A stretch of 64,000 nt of DNA from Pseudoneobacillus sp042683745 (GTDB lineage Bacteria > Bacillota > Bacilli > Bacillales > Cytobacillaceae). This document shows, one piece after another, positions 17,986-26,872 of the stretch (positions are counted from its first letter, which is position 1; each line of letters begins with the position of its first letter). The DNA lies in NCBI RefSeq assembly GCF_042683745.1, contig NZ_JBHUJX010000025.1:1-64000 (forward strand). Reading direction: 5' to 3'. A program made the position numbers and the translations under genes. The notes beneath the pieces are model-generated. The model worked only from the letters and a program-made list of their open reading frames with translations, did no database searches and was not told where the DNA came from.

Positions 17986-18480
17986 TTATTCATCATATCC
18001 TGCTTCTATTTTCCAGCTATTTTGCAACTTCCGGATATAAATGATCTGACCAATGTGATATGCGTTATGAGTTGACACATTTCCGAGTACTGCCCACCAT
18101 TTCACTTGTTCAGGAAAACCATTTACTTCACTTTCAACTTTCTCTTCAGATAATAACTCTTGCCAATGTAAGAGCACCTGTAATAGTTGTTTTTTTATAT
18201 CAGCAAATGTCTGATTGTCAGGAATTATAAAGCTTTTATTATTATTTCCTATAGAAGGCACAGCATCAACGTGAGATTTTTTATACCTTTTTTGCCATGT
18301 TTGATTCCAATATAGTAGATGCTGCACTATTTCAGCAATACTATTACTTACTTCGTTCGGCTTCCAAAATGCTTGTTCCTCGGACAAACTTTCAACTGAA
18401 TCCGAAAATGGTATGTACCAACTAGGGTCATTCGCATTTGCCAGCAATTGATCCGTTAAAACATCTTTTGCATGAACCAT
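17986..18480 (-). CDS. DinB family protein
   Basis: A 164-residue four-helix protein of the DinB/YfiT type. Three histidines likely to form the metal site are visible: IVQHLLYW (near residue 52), and TH and H in VSTHNAYHIGQIIYIRK (near residues 135-139). Members are putative metal-dependent thiol transferases or hydrolases (bacillithiol transferases in some bacilli). The frame runs further upstream, but AGGAGTG lies 5 nt before the ATG at 18480. It is probably a single gene. Confidence 0.85.
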   Translation of the reverse strand: MVHAKDVLTDQLLANANDPSWYIPFSDSVESLSEEQAFWKPNEVSNSIAEIVQHLLYWNQTWQKRYKKSHVDAVPSIGNNNKSFIIPDNQTFADIKKQLLQVLLHWQELLSEEKVESEVNGFPEQVKWWAVLGNVSTHNAYHIGQIIYIRKLQNSWKIEAGYDE

Positions 18481-18588
18481 TTCAACACTCCTAATATTAA
18501 TAATCTTGCATAATTTTGGCTTTATAATTATATTCCTTACTGTCTTTAGCACCCGTTCGATTAAGTATGATTCTTTACAAATTTAGTA

Positions 18589-18792
18589 TTAGTTATCATT
18601 CAACTTTGCTTTTTCTTTCTTTTTAACTGTTGGACGTATAAATAATCCAAGAACAATTAATGAAGTTCCTATAGAAGTCATTGTACGAAATACAACTACT
18701 GATTCCAAATAACCCAAAGGGTAAATTATTGCGCTTGATAATATACCTAATCCGAAAGAACTTACAATATATCCGATTAACTTTCTATCCAA
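18589..18792 (-). CDS. Small two-helix membrane protein
   Basis: 67 residues with two hydrophobic segments (about 5-26 and 34-53) and a very basic tail (PTVKKKEKAK). The start is TTG at 18792 with AGGGGG upstream. Not recognised. It lies 108 nt upstream of the DinB gene on the same strand and 173 nt from the divergent lipoprotein gene. Confidence 0.6.
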   Translation of the reverse strand: MDRKLIGYIVSSFGLGILSSAIIYPLGYLESVVVFRTMTSIGTSLIVLGLFIRPTVKKKEKAKLNDN

Positions 18793-18965
18793 TTACATCC
18801 CCCTAAAGAAATCAAGAATTTTCCCCTATATAATTCAATATTAAAGTACGTTCTTCCTTCTTGAAGTATTCTGAACAACACATTACCTTTTTCCGCCCAA
18901 TTCTGTAGAAAAAAATTCCACTTTAACCTATAACTGTTTATTATTGGTATAAGGGGGAGAAAGAG

Positions 18966-20183
18966 ATGAATCGATTGTTAAAAGTATTCATTTACTTAGC
19001 GGTTTTATCGATGCTTATTTCTGGGTGTAATCAGAATAAAAAAACGGCTACTAACCATTCAAATGGTATAGAAGAAAAAACATCGATAATAGAGAAAAAT
19101 GAGGAAATAATTATCACCGCAAAGGAAGGAACACCGGATTGGACATTTCAACATTTAGTTAAAGCCGTAGCAGAAGATAATCTCTTGGAATTTATGAAAT
19201 ATCAATATGAAGAAAATATCCTTTTTTACAAAGAACAAAAGAGGTGGATAGAGGAAGCCGTTTTTAAAAAAGGCCAAGGTTATTCCCTTTCCATTGAGTT
19301 TAGTGGGTTTCAACAGGAATCAGATACAAATGGAAGGGTTATTCTATCTGTAAAAATGAAACACCCTGAAGGAATTGAAGAATTTAACAATACAGTAATT
19401 TATGAATGTATTAAGGTGGATGATGTTTGGTTATTAAACGATGTCCCATTTAAAACACTTACTTCCGAAAATGGATGGGTAACCGTTTATTATAAAGAGG
19501 GCGAGGATGGAATTGCCGAGACTACCATAAAAGATGCTGAAAATCTGATGAAATTTTATGCAACTGAATTTAGATGGGTACCAAATCCGATTTCAGTAAA
19601 AATATTCTCTTCTCCTGTAGAGGTTTCTGCAACTGTTCCATGGACCATAGTAGGAGGATGGAATGAGATAGGTGAATCACTGAAAATTACGTCCCAAAAT
19701 AAAGATGATATTTTTCGTTTGCTTGCTCATGAATTAACTCATAAAATGTTAAGTGATTTAACAAATGATAATGCTATTTTATTTTTCCAAGAGGGACTCG
19801 CCACTTACCTAGAGAATAAAGTTCAAAAGGATCCTGAAGGAAAAATCTATTTTGACCAAAGTATCGTAAACTCTAAGTCAATTAAAGCGATTCAGGTTAC
19901 AAATAGCGTGCTTTCCATTGATGAGTTAGCTGAGATTGATTATGCCGGTAATTCTACCCGATTATATCGTGATGGATCGTTGATTACGAATTACTTAGTG
20001 TTAACTCATGGCTTAGAAAAATATTTAGAAATGCTCTCACATTTAGCTCAATATGATTATATTGATAAGAGATTGGAGCACAAGCTTGAAACTATACGCT
20101 CAAGGTCATTAGAGGCACTAGAAAAAACATATGGACCTAAGGATGAATTAACCAAAAAATATACGGAATATTATTTAAATTAA
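18966..20183 (+). CDS. Lipoprotein with peptidase MA-like zinc protease domain
   Basis: A 405-residue lipoprotein. The signal peptide ends in the lipobox LISGC (Cys at about residue 21). A low-complexity linker and an NTF2-like or DUF-type region (about 55-170) follow. The C-terminal peptidase of gluzincin type carries the HELTH zinc motif (near residue 258), with the third ligand Glu in FFQEGLATYLEN about 22 residues later. The His, His and Glu ligands and the catalytic Glu are all present, so activity is plausible. The substrate is unknown. The start ATG at 18966 has GGGGGAG upstream. It is monocistronic with a strong terminator. Confidence 0.85.
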   Translation: MNRLLKVFIYLAVLSMLISGCNQNKKTATNHSNGIEEKTSIIEKNEEIIITAKEGTPDWTFQHLVKAVAEDNLLEFMKYQYEENILFYKEQKRWIEEAVFKKGQGYSLSIEFSGFQQESDTNGRVILSVKMKHPEGIEEFNNTVIYECIKVDDVWLLNDVPFKTLTSENGWVTVYYKEGEDGIAETTIKDAENLMKFYATEFRWVPNPISVKIFSSPVEVSATVPWTIVGGWNEIGESLKITSQNKDDIFRLLAHELTHKMLSDLTNDNAILFFQEGLATYLENKVQKDPEGKIYFDQSIVNSKSIKAIQVTNSVLSIDELAEIDYAGNSTRLYRDGSLITNYLVLTHGLEKYLEMLSHLAQYDYIDKRLEHKLETIRSRSLEALEKTYGPKDELTKKYTEYYLN

Positions 20184-20190
20184 GCTTAAA

Positions 20191-20225
20191 AACGTTACTT
20201 CAAATACTGAAGTAACGTTTTTTAT
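20191..20225 (+). terminator. Terminator of the lipoprotein gene
   Basis: A perfect 12-bp stem AACGTTACTTCA/TGAAGTAACGTT with loop AATAC. TTTTTAT follows on the plus strand. Confidence 0.93.
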
Positions 20226-20338
20226 AACTGTAATATAAATCCTGTTTCAATTTGGTTAATACGGGTCGGTACTTTTATCGGAAATTTGATATGTAGCTCC
20301 ATTCATTTGAACTAAACAATTTCCAGTGTATTTGTTGT

Positions 20339-21373
20339 TTAATGGACATACTTTGTTTGTTCGATTAAATGCTGTTCATTTATTTTTGTATCGTCAGGAT
20401 GAAATGCGTGGGCTGATTTATTTGCCCAAATGAATTTTTTACCCATCGGTGCGGTTAATTCCTCAAAATAAGATTGAACAGGGCTAGCATTTACATGGAA
20501 ATCCTTCCTTCCATGGATAAACGTGACAGGTATCGAAATTTCCTTTACGCTTTCCCTGAAGTTATTTAGGGCTAAGTCTTCTATAAAGCTTTGTGTATAC
20601 ACAAGCTGAAATCCTTTAATAAAGGTATTATAAACGTCCTTTAGACGGTAGTCGGGTGATTTAAGAATATCTAGTGTGACTCCCATAAGCCCTGGATGCT
20701 TGATGAATTCGTCCTGATAGATCAGTGTTTTGAATTTCATCTGCCATTTTCGTATAAGTGACCATTGTTCAGGACTCTCCAAATATGGGGGTTTCCCTAC
20801 AGATTCCAATTCCTTTAGGGCTTTTTTATTTCCCCTTAGAGTTGCCTCAGCCTTCAAATAATTTAGCGTATGAAGATCATTTTCAGTCCAGCTGACAATT
20901 TGGGATAAACCAGTATAAGAATAAAATTTTTCCGGATAACGCGATGCAAGATCTAGCCCGATTGTTGAACCCCATGAATGCGCGACGAGAAAGATTTTTT
21001 CCTTATTGAATCGACTCCTTAGGTAATCAGTAAGTTCATTGGCATCCGTCACAAACTGTTGAATCCTCATTGATTCTTTTGGTATATCCTTATGATATGA
21101 TCTTCCCGTCCCGCGTTGGTCCCAAAAAACGACCATAAAATGCTTGACAAGCTCTTTCGTATTCGTTGTGATCGTATAATCCCTTCCCCTAGCGGATACA
21201 CCAGGCGTTGGCATCGAAGGTCCTCCATGGACGAATAAAAGAACCGGATTTTGCCGATTTTCCCCCTGTACCAGGATCGTCTGTTCAATCCCGCCAAGTG
21301 AAATGGTTTCCACTGCACTTATGCCCCCAGAAGGAATGGTAAAGTCCCCTTTTCTCGTAAAAAATCCTGCCAT
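20339..21373 (-). CDS. Alpha/beta hydrolase, proline iminopeptidase-like
   Basis: A 344-residue cytoplasmic alpha/beta hydrolase. The oxyanion block is FVHGGPSMP, followed by FWDQRGTGRS and the nucleophile in VAHSWGS (near residue 131). The acid is probably in HGRKDFH, and the catalytic His is in KSAHAFHPDD. HGGP and DQRG-G-S are typical of the S33 (proline iminopeptidase) group. It is cotranscribed behind a TetR gene (25-nt gap), so expression is likely induced by the regulator's ligand. It is clearly related along its length to the anchored hydrolase at 27859. The start ATG at 21373 has AAAGGGGAG upstream. Confidence 0.85.
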   Translation of the reverse strand: MAGFFTRKGDFTIPSGGISAVETISLGGIEQTILVQGENRQNPVLLFVHGGPSMPTPGVSARGRDYTITTNTKELVKHFMVVFWDQRGTGRSYHKDIPKESMRIQQFVTDANELTDYLRSRFNKEKIFLVAHSWGSTIGLDLASRYPEKFYSYTGLSQIVSWTENDLHTLNYLKAEATLRGNKKALKELESVGKPPYLESPEQWSLIRKWQMKFKTLIYQDEFIKHPGLMGVTLDILKSPDYRLKDVYNTFIKGFQLVYTQSFIEDLALNNFRESVKEISIPVTFIHGRKDFHVNASPVQSYFEELTAPMGKKFIWANKSAHAFHPDDTKINEQHLIEQTKYVH

Positions 21374-21398
21374 ATTTGTTCTCCCCTTTGTTTTTTCT

Positions 21399-22055
21399 TT
21401 AAGTTGTTATTGATTTTACAAAAAAATCAATATGGCGGTGAAACGAATGTTCTATTTCAACTGTACTTTTCACCTCAAATTTAAGCGCATTATATTCCAT
21501 GACCATTGCATATAAGGGATAATGGTATTCCATCGATAATATTCTTGGGTCATGAGGAGGTATTTTACCCAATGCAATCATATGAGCAAAAATCAACTCT
21601 ACTCGGTCGAATGTCTTTTTCTGGATAGTTTCAAAGTAAATCTCACGAGCTCGAGCATCCGAAAACATCTCATTGTAGATGATCCGCCAAATTTTACGCA
21701 TTGTAAGGTTACCGATATGGTCCATAAAATTCTGGAGACCTCTTTCCAAAAACTCTTTTGGGCTCATCATTTTTGCGATCATTTCAATTTCTTCTTCCGG
21801 TGGAAGAATTTTCACAACCTCCACTTCGAAATTGGCAAAAATGATATCAAGGATATCTTCTTTGTTTTTGAAATGTTTGTATAAGGAGCTTTCCTTGATT
21901 CCAACCTGGCCAGTAATTTGCCTAATGGAAACTCCTCTGTATCCACGCTGTGAGAATAAATCAATAGCTGTGTGCAAAATTAGATTCTTAGTATTGTTAA
22001 TAATCGGTTGGAGATTTTTGTCCAATAGGACAGGCTGTTCATTGATGTTTTCCAT
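21399..22055 (-). CDS. TetR/AcrR family transcriptional regulator
   Basis: A 218-residue regulator. The N-terminal helix-turn-helix is at about residues 32-75 (GYRGVSIRQITGQVGIKESS, then LYKHFKNKEDIL), and the C-terminal ligand domain is not assignable. It lies directly upstream of the hydrolase gene. Its promoter carries two perfect 12-bp inverted operator arms, so autoregulation and control of the hydrolase are expected. The start ATG at 22055 has TAGGAG upstream. Confidence 0.88.
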   Translation of the reverse strand: MENINEQPVLLDKNLQPIINNTKNLILHTAIDLFSQRGYRGVSIRQITGQVGIKESSLYKHFKNKEDILDIIFANFEVEVVKILPPEEEIEMIAKMMSPKEFLERGLQNFMDHIGNLTMRKIWRIIYNEMFSDARAREIYFETIQKKTFDRVELIFAHMIALGKIPPHDPRILSMEYHYPLYAMVMEYNALKFEVKSTVEIEHSFHRHIDFFVKSITT

Positions 22056-22082
22056 TGTCGTTTCTCCTACATAAAATTTAGA

Positions 22083-22128
22083 TAACGTTCGTTAGCTTGA
22101 GTATAGGATAACGAACGTTAGCCGTCAA
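22083..22128 (-). promoter_or_regulatory. Promoter with overlapping TetR operator
   Basis: On the minus strand TTGACG (22123-22128) and TATACT (22100-22105) are 17 nt apart. TAACGTTCGTTA (22083-22094) and TAACGAACGTTA (22109-22120) are exact inverted repeats 14 nt apart. One arm fills the promoter spacer and the other follows the -10 box. Confidence 0.85.
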
Positions 22129-22177
22129 CTGGTATTTTGGTAATATTTCACTATTTATGCCCGTAGAATTGATAAAA

Positions 22178-22202
22178 GCCAATCCATTTAACCCGGATTG
22201 GC
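22178..22202 (-). terminator. Terminator downstream of the gene at 22217
   Basis: Perfect 8-bp stem GCCAATCC/GGATTGGC with a 9-nt loop; TTTTATC follows on the minus strand. Confidence 0.85.
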
Positions 22203-22216
22203 TTTCATACTCTTTT

Positions 22217-22819
22217 TTATTTTGTTTCCTCTACCTCTTCAACTAATTTAAATAGAAACTGATAAATAAATTGGAAGGCTCGTCCAATTGTCATATCATC
22301 ATGAAAACCTTCAATCGAATTCAATTCAATATTTAAATTCCATAAACCATCATCTTGGCTGAACATTAAATCATAATTCGCCTCATTACCGTTTAAGTTC
22401 TTCATCAAATAGTTCTTAATGTTGGATTCGAATTTTTTTTGAAGCTTTAATCCTAGCATAACATCATATGTTCTAAACACATCATCTACTTCTAAAGAAA
22501 CAGAATCGACCCCGATCAATTCCATCCAATTAGATTCTAAATAGATAAATTCATTCATCTGTTTTTTCAAATAATCAATTGGCTGATTTAAAAATGCTTG
22601 TCCTTCTTCATCAATAACCTCTTCGGTTTCTTTGTCACTTCTTTCAATGTATGCATCGGCGAAACGAAACGCGGAATCTTTCTCCACTAAAATAAAGTCC
22701 GAGGGTAATAACTGATTTTTCTCGATATATTCTTTTTCCTCTTTATATAATTCAATTTTGTCGCCAGTTCCATCTGCAGTCATTTCAGAAATTAGTTTTA
22801 TGATTTGTTTTTTTAACAA
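22217..22819 (-). CDS. Acidic protein of unknown function, operon with an aldehyde dehydrogenase
   Basis: About 200 residues, strongly acidic, soluble, without motifs that I recognise. An ATG at 22840 overlaps the aldehyde dehydrogenase stop (ATGA). However, the ribosome binding site GAGGAGG lies inside that stretch, so the real start is probably TTG at 22819, 8 nt downstream of it. It is cotranscribed with the upstream aldehyde dehydrogenase and ends at its own terminator. A role tied to that enzyme is only inferred from position. Confidence 0.65.
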   Translation of the reverse strand: MLKKQIIKLISEMTADGTGDKIELYKEEKEYIEKNQLLPSDFILVEKDSAFRFADAYIERSDKETEEVIDEEGQAFLNQPIDYLKKQMNEFIYLESNWMELIGVDSVSLEVDDVFRTYDVMLGLKLQKKFESNIKNYLMKNLNGNEANYDLMFSQDDGLWNLNIELNSIEGFHDDMTIGRAFQFIYQFLFKLVEEVEETK

Positions 22820-22836
22820 AATGAAAACCTCCTCGT

Positions 22837-24207
22837 TCATTTAAGAAAATATTTAATTTTTTTCAACGCATTCTTTGTATTAGGGTAACGGAATGGAAGA
22901 TCAAACAAAGTTGTTTGCTTTAATATACTTTTCTCATGTGAAAACACATCAAAGCTCCCTTTCCCATGATACGCACCTATCCCGCTCTCCCCCACACCTC
23001 CAAAAGGTAAATATGGAGAGCTTAAGTGAAATACTGTGTCATTAATGCATCCCCCACCAAAAGAGACATGATCCAAAATAAATGCTTGAACTTCTTTATT
23101 TTCAGAAAAAATATAAAGTGCTAAAGGTTTTGGCCGTTTATTAATCATATTAGTCATTGATGACATATCGTCATATTCTAGCACAGGCAAAATCGGACCA
23201 AATATTTCATCTTGCATGATTTCATCGGACCAAGAAATATCGTCAAGTATCGTTGGTTCGATCATTCCTTTAGTTACATCATATCTTCCACCTGAATAAA
23301 TGGACCCATTATTCAAAAAAGCTGTAAGTCTGTTTAAATGCCTTTCACTGACGATTTTAGTGAAGTCACCTTTTGGAATTGGATTTTCACTATAGATCTC
23401 TTTCACAGCTTCTTTTAACAAATGTAAAAACTCTGCCTTAATGCGACTATGTACATAAAGATAATCTGGGGCTACACACGTTTGCCCCGCATTCATGAAT
23501 TTCCCCCAAGCTATTCTTTTAGCAGCTAGCTTTAAGTTTGCATCCTCATGAACAATACATGGACTTTTCCCACCAAGCTCTAGTGTCACTGGAGTCAAAT
23601 GCTTTGAAGCAGCTTCCATAATGACCTTCCCTACAGACACACTACCAGTAAAGAAAATATAATCACTTTTCTCTTTCAATAAAGCCGTGCTCGTTTCTAC
23701 TCCACCTTCAACAACAGAGATATATTCTTCCGGAAAACTCTCATTTATTATTTTTGCCATTAAAGCTGAAGTATGTGGCGTAAGTTCCGAAGGTTTTATA
23801 ATGGCACAATTTCCAGCAGCAATCGCACCAATTAATGGGGCAATCATTAACTGAAAAGGATAGTTCCATGGTGCTAAAATTAAGGCTACTCCGTATGGTT
23901 CAGGATAAATATAGCTTTTTGAGCCAACTAATGTGATAGAAGATTTAACCCTTCTCGGCTTTGCCCATTTATGTAAATTTTTCATCGTAAAACGAATTTC
24001 CTCTAAAACAATTCCAATCTCCGTTAAATAAGCTTCAAATTCACTTTTATTTAGATCCTGCTTTAAGGCTTTCATAAGCTCATTTTCATTCGATTTAATG
24101 ACACTTTTTAATCGATTTAGAGCTTCCATTCGAAAAGAAACACTTTTCGTTTCTCCTAGTAAAAAGTAATCCCTTTGTTTTTGGAAAAGACCGCTATAAT
24201 TTCCCAT
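22837..24207 (-). CDS. Aldehyde dehydrogenase (class 3-like)
   Basis: About 456 residues, shorter at both ends than classical ALDHs. It has the class 3/fatty aldehyde type layout with a C-terminal tail that may touch the membrane. The NAD site is FFTGSVSVGKVIMEAA, the general base Glu is in LELGGKSPCIV (near residue 206), and the nucleophile Cys is in MNAGQTCVAPDYLYV (near residue 240). FGPILPVLEY and PFGGVGESGIGAYHGKGSF complete the family blocks. It should oxidise medium or long-chain or aromatic aldehydes with NAD(P). The ATG at 24207 is placed by TTTGGAGG 5 nt upstream. It is first in a two-gene operon. Confidence 0.9.
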   Translation of the reverse strand: MGNYSGLFQKQRDYFLLGETKSVSFRMEALNRLKSVIKSNENELMKALKQDLNKSEFEAYLTEIGIVLEEIRFTMKNLHKWAKPRRVKSSITLVGSKSYIYPEPYGVALILAPWNYPFQLMIAPLIGAIAAGNCAIIKPSELTPHTSALMAKIINESFPEEYISVVEGGVETSTALLKEKSDYIFFTGSVSVGKVIMEAASKHLTPVTLELGGKSPCIVHEDANLKLAAKRIAWGKFMNAGQTCVAPDYLYVHSRIKAEFLHLLKEAVKEIYSENPIPKGDFTKIVSERHLNRLTAFLNNGSIYSGGRYDVTKGMIEPTILDDISWSDEIMQDEIFGPILPVLEYDDMSSMTNMINKRPKPLALYIFSENKEVQAFILDHVSFGGGCINDTVFHLSSPYLPFGGVGESGIGAYHGKGSFDVFSHEKSILKQTTLFDLPFRYPNTKNALKKIKYFLK

Positions 24208-24345
24208 GGATTCCTCCAAATATCATTTTTGTGCAAATTTTTGAAATTAATAGAACATTCAGTAGTCAATTATTATGTAAAGTATACTATAATAACGAAT
24301 ACGTACATAATATTATACATTTTATCAGATTTGGAGAGATCGAAA

Positions 24346-25329
24346 ATGAGAGAGATATTCATTGGCATATTAGCTTCCATATTCTTTGCCGTCACCTTTA
24401 TTTTAAATCGATCGATGGAATTATCCGGAGGAAGCTGGATGTGGAGTTCCTCATTACGATTCATCTTTATGCTTCCAATCTTATTCTTCATTGTACTTTT
24501 TCGAAACAATTTAAAACAAGTACTAAGTGAAATAAGAAAGCACCCAATTCAATGGTTTATTTGGAGTTTTTTTGGCTTTGTTTTATTTTACGCGCCTATA
24601 ACCTATGCGGCTGCTTATGGCCCTGGTTGGTTAGTGGCTGGAACCTGGCAAATTACCATTGTCGCTGGAACCTTATTAGGACCTCTCTTTTTCGAAAAAA
24701 TTCAAACCACTGAAGGAATAGTGAAAGTGAGAAATAAGATTCCACTTGGTGCCCTTTGTATATCTTCACTCATTTTGGTTGGTGTCGTATTCATCCAATT
24801 GGAAAAAGCGAATTCTTTAAGTTTGAATCAAATCATAGTCGGTGTGTTACCAGTCGTCATTGCCGCATTTGCGTATCCATTAGGAAATCGAAAAATGATG
24901 GAGGTTTGTGAAGGTAGGTTAGACCCCCTTCAACGGGTATTTGGCATGACTTTAGTAACGCTCCCATTTTGGATTGTGATTGCCATTATTGGATTCACTC
25001 AGGCAGGAGCACCTTCATCAGATCAAATACTGCAATCCTTTATTGTTGCCATTTGTTCTGGAGTCATTGCAACGACCTTGTTTTTTATTGCAACCGATCG
25101 GGTTAGAAATCATCAAGGTAAATTAGCAGCAGTAGAGGCTACCCAATCAACCCAAGTACTATTTGTCATGATTGGGGAAATTTTCTTACTTTCCAGCCCA
25201 TTGCCTACTAGTTTAGCATTGATTGGTCTACTCATCATTATTTTAGGAATGCTCCTTCATAGTTTCTATACGAAAAAACTTTCTACAAAACAAAAGTTAA
25301 CAGTTAAAGAAAAGAGTGAAAATTTTTAG
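24346..25329 (+). CDS. Drug/metabolite transporter, 'multidrug resistance efflux transporter' family
   Basis: A 327-residue protein with about ten membrane helices of the DMT superfamily. Characteristic blocks are FILNRSMELSGGSWMWSSSL near the start and the repeated half-domain after residue 165. It resembles the PF13536 (EmrE-like, long) family. The substrate is unknown. The frame runs far upstream, but TTGGAGAG places the start at ATG 24346 and gives an N-terminus that begins directly with helix 1. It is divergent from the aldehyde dehydrogenase gene and ends at a strong terminator. Confidence 0.82.
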   Translation: MREIFIGILASIFFAVTFILNRSMELSGGSWMWSSSLRFIFMLPILFFIVLFRNNLKQVLSEIRKHPIQWFIWSFFGFVLFYAPITYAAAYGPGWLVAGTWQITIVAGTLLGPLFFEKIQTTEGIVKVRNKIPLGALCISSLILVGVVFIQLEKANSLSLNQIIVGVLPVVIAAFAYPLGNRKMMEVCEGRLDPLQRVFGMTLVTLPFWIVIAIIGFTQAGAPSSDQILQSFIVAICSGVIATTLFFIATDRVRNHQGKLAAVEATQSTQVLFVMIGEIFLLSSPLPTSLALIGLLIIILGMLLHSFYTKKLSTKQKLTVKEKSENF

Positions 25330-25335
25330 CATGTA

Positions 25336-25380
25336 GAGCCTGATTACATCCCGCCGTGGATTAAGTCAGGCTCTTTTTTT
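25336..25380 (+). terminator. Terminator of the transporter gene at 24346
   Basis: Perfect 8-bp arms GAGCCTGA/TCAGGCTC (25336-25343 and 25366-25373) with a 22-nt loop; seven T follow. Its right arm overlaps the 3' end of the converging MocR gene. Confidence 0.8.
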
Positions 25381-26772
25381 CATTTTTTTAAACCACACTT
25401 TCGCCAATAACTGAATAGATTGCTTTATTTCTCCCTCAGATAAAATGGCGAAACCCAACATAACGGTTTGATTATCAGAATGTCCAAATGTAGAGACAGG
25501 ATACACTTTAATACTAACTTTAGCAGCTTCCTCTATGAGTTCACTCTCCGTCATTCCATTATTCGCTCGTATTAATAAATGCAATCCCGAATCTTGTCCG
25601 ACCACTTCAACTGTCTGCGGAAACCATTCAGCAATGGCCGATACAAGCATATCCCTCTTCTTATGATAAATAACCCTCATCTTCTGGATATGTTTTTCCC
25701 AATAACCTCTCTCAAGAAAGTTACATACTATTTTTTGATCAATTCGTGAAACGGTTTGTGTATAGAAGAAATAATCCTTTTGATACGTTTCTATTAAAGG
25801 TTTTGGCAAGACCATGTAACTAATTCGTAGGGATGGAATGAGCGCCTTTGAAAATGTACTCATATAAATTACTTTTCCATTCGAGTCTAAACCTTGTAAA
25901 GCGGGGATTGGTTTCCCTTTATAGCGGAATTCACTATCATAATCATCTTCAATAATGAAGCGGTCTTCTCCATTTTCTGCCCAATTTAATAATTGCATTC
26001 TTCTTGAAATGGGCATAACCATTCCACAGGGAAACTGGTGTGATGGAGTGACGAAGGCTATGTTAGATCCGCTTTCTTCTAAACTAGAAATAATGATTCC
26101 CTCTTGGTCTAGTGGAATTAATTTAACTTGACTCGGATCTCTTTCAAAAGTCACAAGTTTGCGATGAAATCCAGGGTCTTCTACAGCAAATGCACTCCCC
26201 TTTAAAAGCTGAAATAACATTTTCATTAATATTTGTGTCCCTGATCCAATGATGATTTGACTAGGTGAACATCGAACTCCACGTGATTCAAATAAGTAGT
26301 TTGAAATTGCTAATCTAAGTTCATACTCCCCTTGAGGATGTCCAAGTAAAAGTACATCTTTATTCTCGATCGTCATTACTTCATTAGCTAATTTGCGATA
26401 TAATCCAAATGGAAAAGAACGGGTATCGATTCCCGTATTTGTAAAATCAAACGTAAACTTTTGATCTTGGATTGCTTTTTCTACAACATCTTCAATGCTT
26501 CTCTTTGCTTCTAACAGGTTCTGATCCCAATCAGAAACAAAAAAACCTTTTCGTGGGATTGCCTCTATATAACCTTCTGCCGTTAACTGACCATAAGCAG
26601 CTTCAATCGTGTTCTGGCTAATCTGTAAATATTTTGACAACTTCCGCTTAGATGGTAGCTTTGTGAAAGGTTCCAGATTACCTGCCTTCATTTCTTGTTT
26701 AATATATTCATATAGCTGCACATATAGTGGCACATCACTTTGTGTATCAAGATTTGGTGTTATTTCAATCAT
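25366..26772 (-). CDS. MocR-type PLP-dependent transcriptional regulator (GntR family)
   Basis: A 468-residue fusion of a GntR winged helix (about residues 12-80, with LPSKRKLSKYLQISQNTIEA and AEGYIEAIPRKGFFVSD) to a type I aminotransferase domain. The PLP-binding Lys is in MSTFSKALIPSLRISY, and the upstream Asp in EDDYDSEFRY contacts the pyridine ring. Such proteins (GabR, PdxR, TauR, MocR) bind PLP as an effector sensor. The gene is divergent from an EamA transporter 100 bp away, the usual arrangement for a regulator of an adjacent exporter or importer. The start ATG at 26772 has AAAGGGG upstream. Confidence 0.9.
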   Translation of the reverse strand: MIEITPNLDTQSDVPLYVQLYEYIKQEMKAGNLEPFTKLPSKRKLSKYLQISQNTIEAAYGQLTAEGYIEAIPRKGFFVSDWDQNLLEAKRSIEDVVEKAIQDQKFTFDFTNTGIDTRSFPFGLYRKLANEVMTIENKDVLLLGHPQGEYELRLAISNYLFESRGVRCSPSQIIIGSGTQILMKMLFQLLKGSAFAVEDPGFHRKLVTFERDPSQVKLIPLDQEGIIISSLEESGSNIAFVTPSHQFPCGMVMPISRRMQLLNWAENGEDRFIIEDDYDSEFRYKGKPIPALQGLDSNGKVIYMSTFSKALIPSLRISYMVLPKPLIETYQKDYFFYTQTVSRIDQKIVCNFLERGYWEKHIQKMRVIYHKKRDMLVSAIAEWFPQTVEVVGQDSGLHLLIRANNGMTESELIEEAAKVSIKVYPVSTFGHSDNQTVMLGFAILSEGEIKQSIQLLAKVWFKKMKKRA

Positions 26773-26872
26773 CTTTACTGACCCCTTTAATTAACAAAAA
26801 ACTGACTCTACTTATAGTATCACATATTTAATATAATACATTCATTGCAAAAATTACATAGGGGGTTACATC

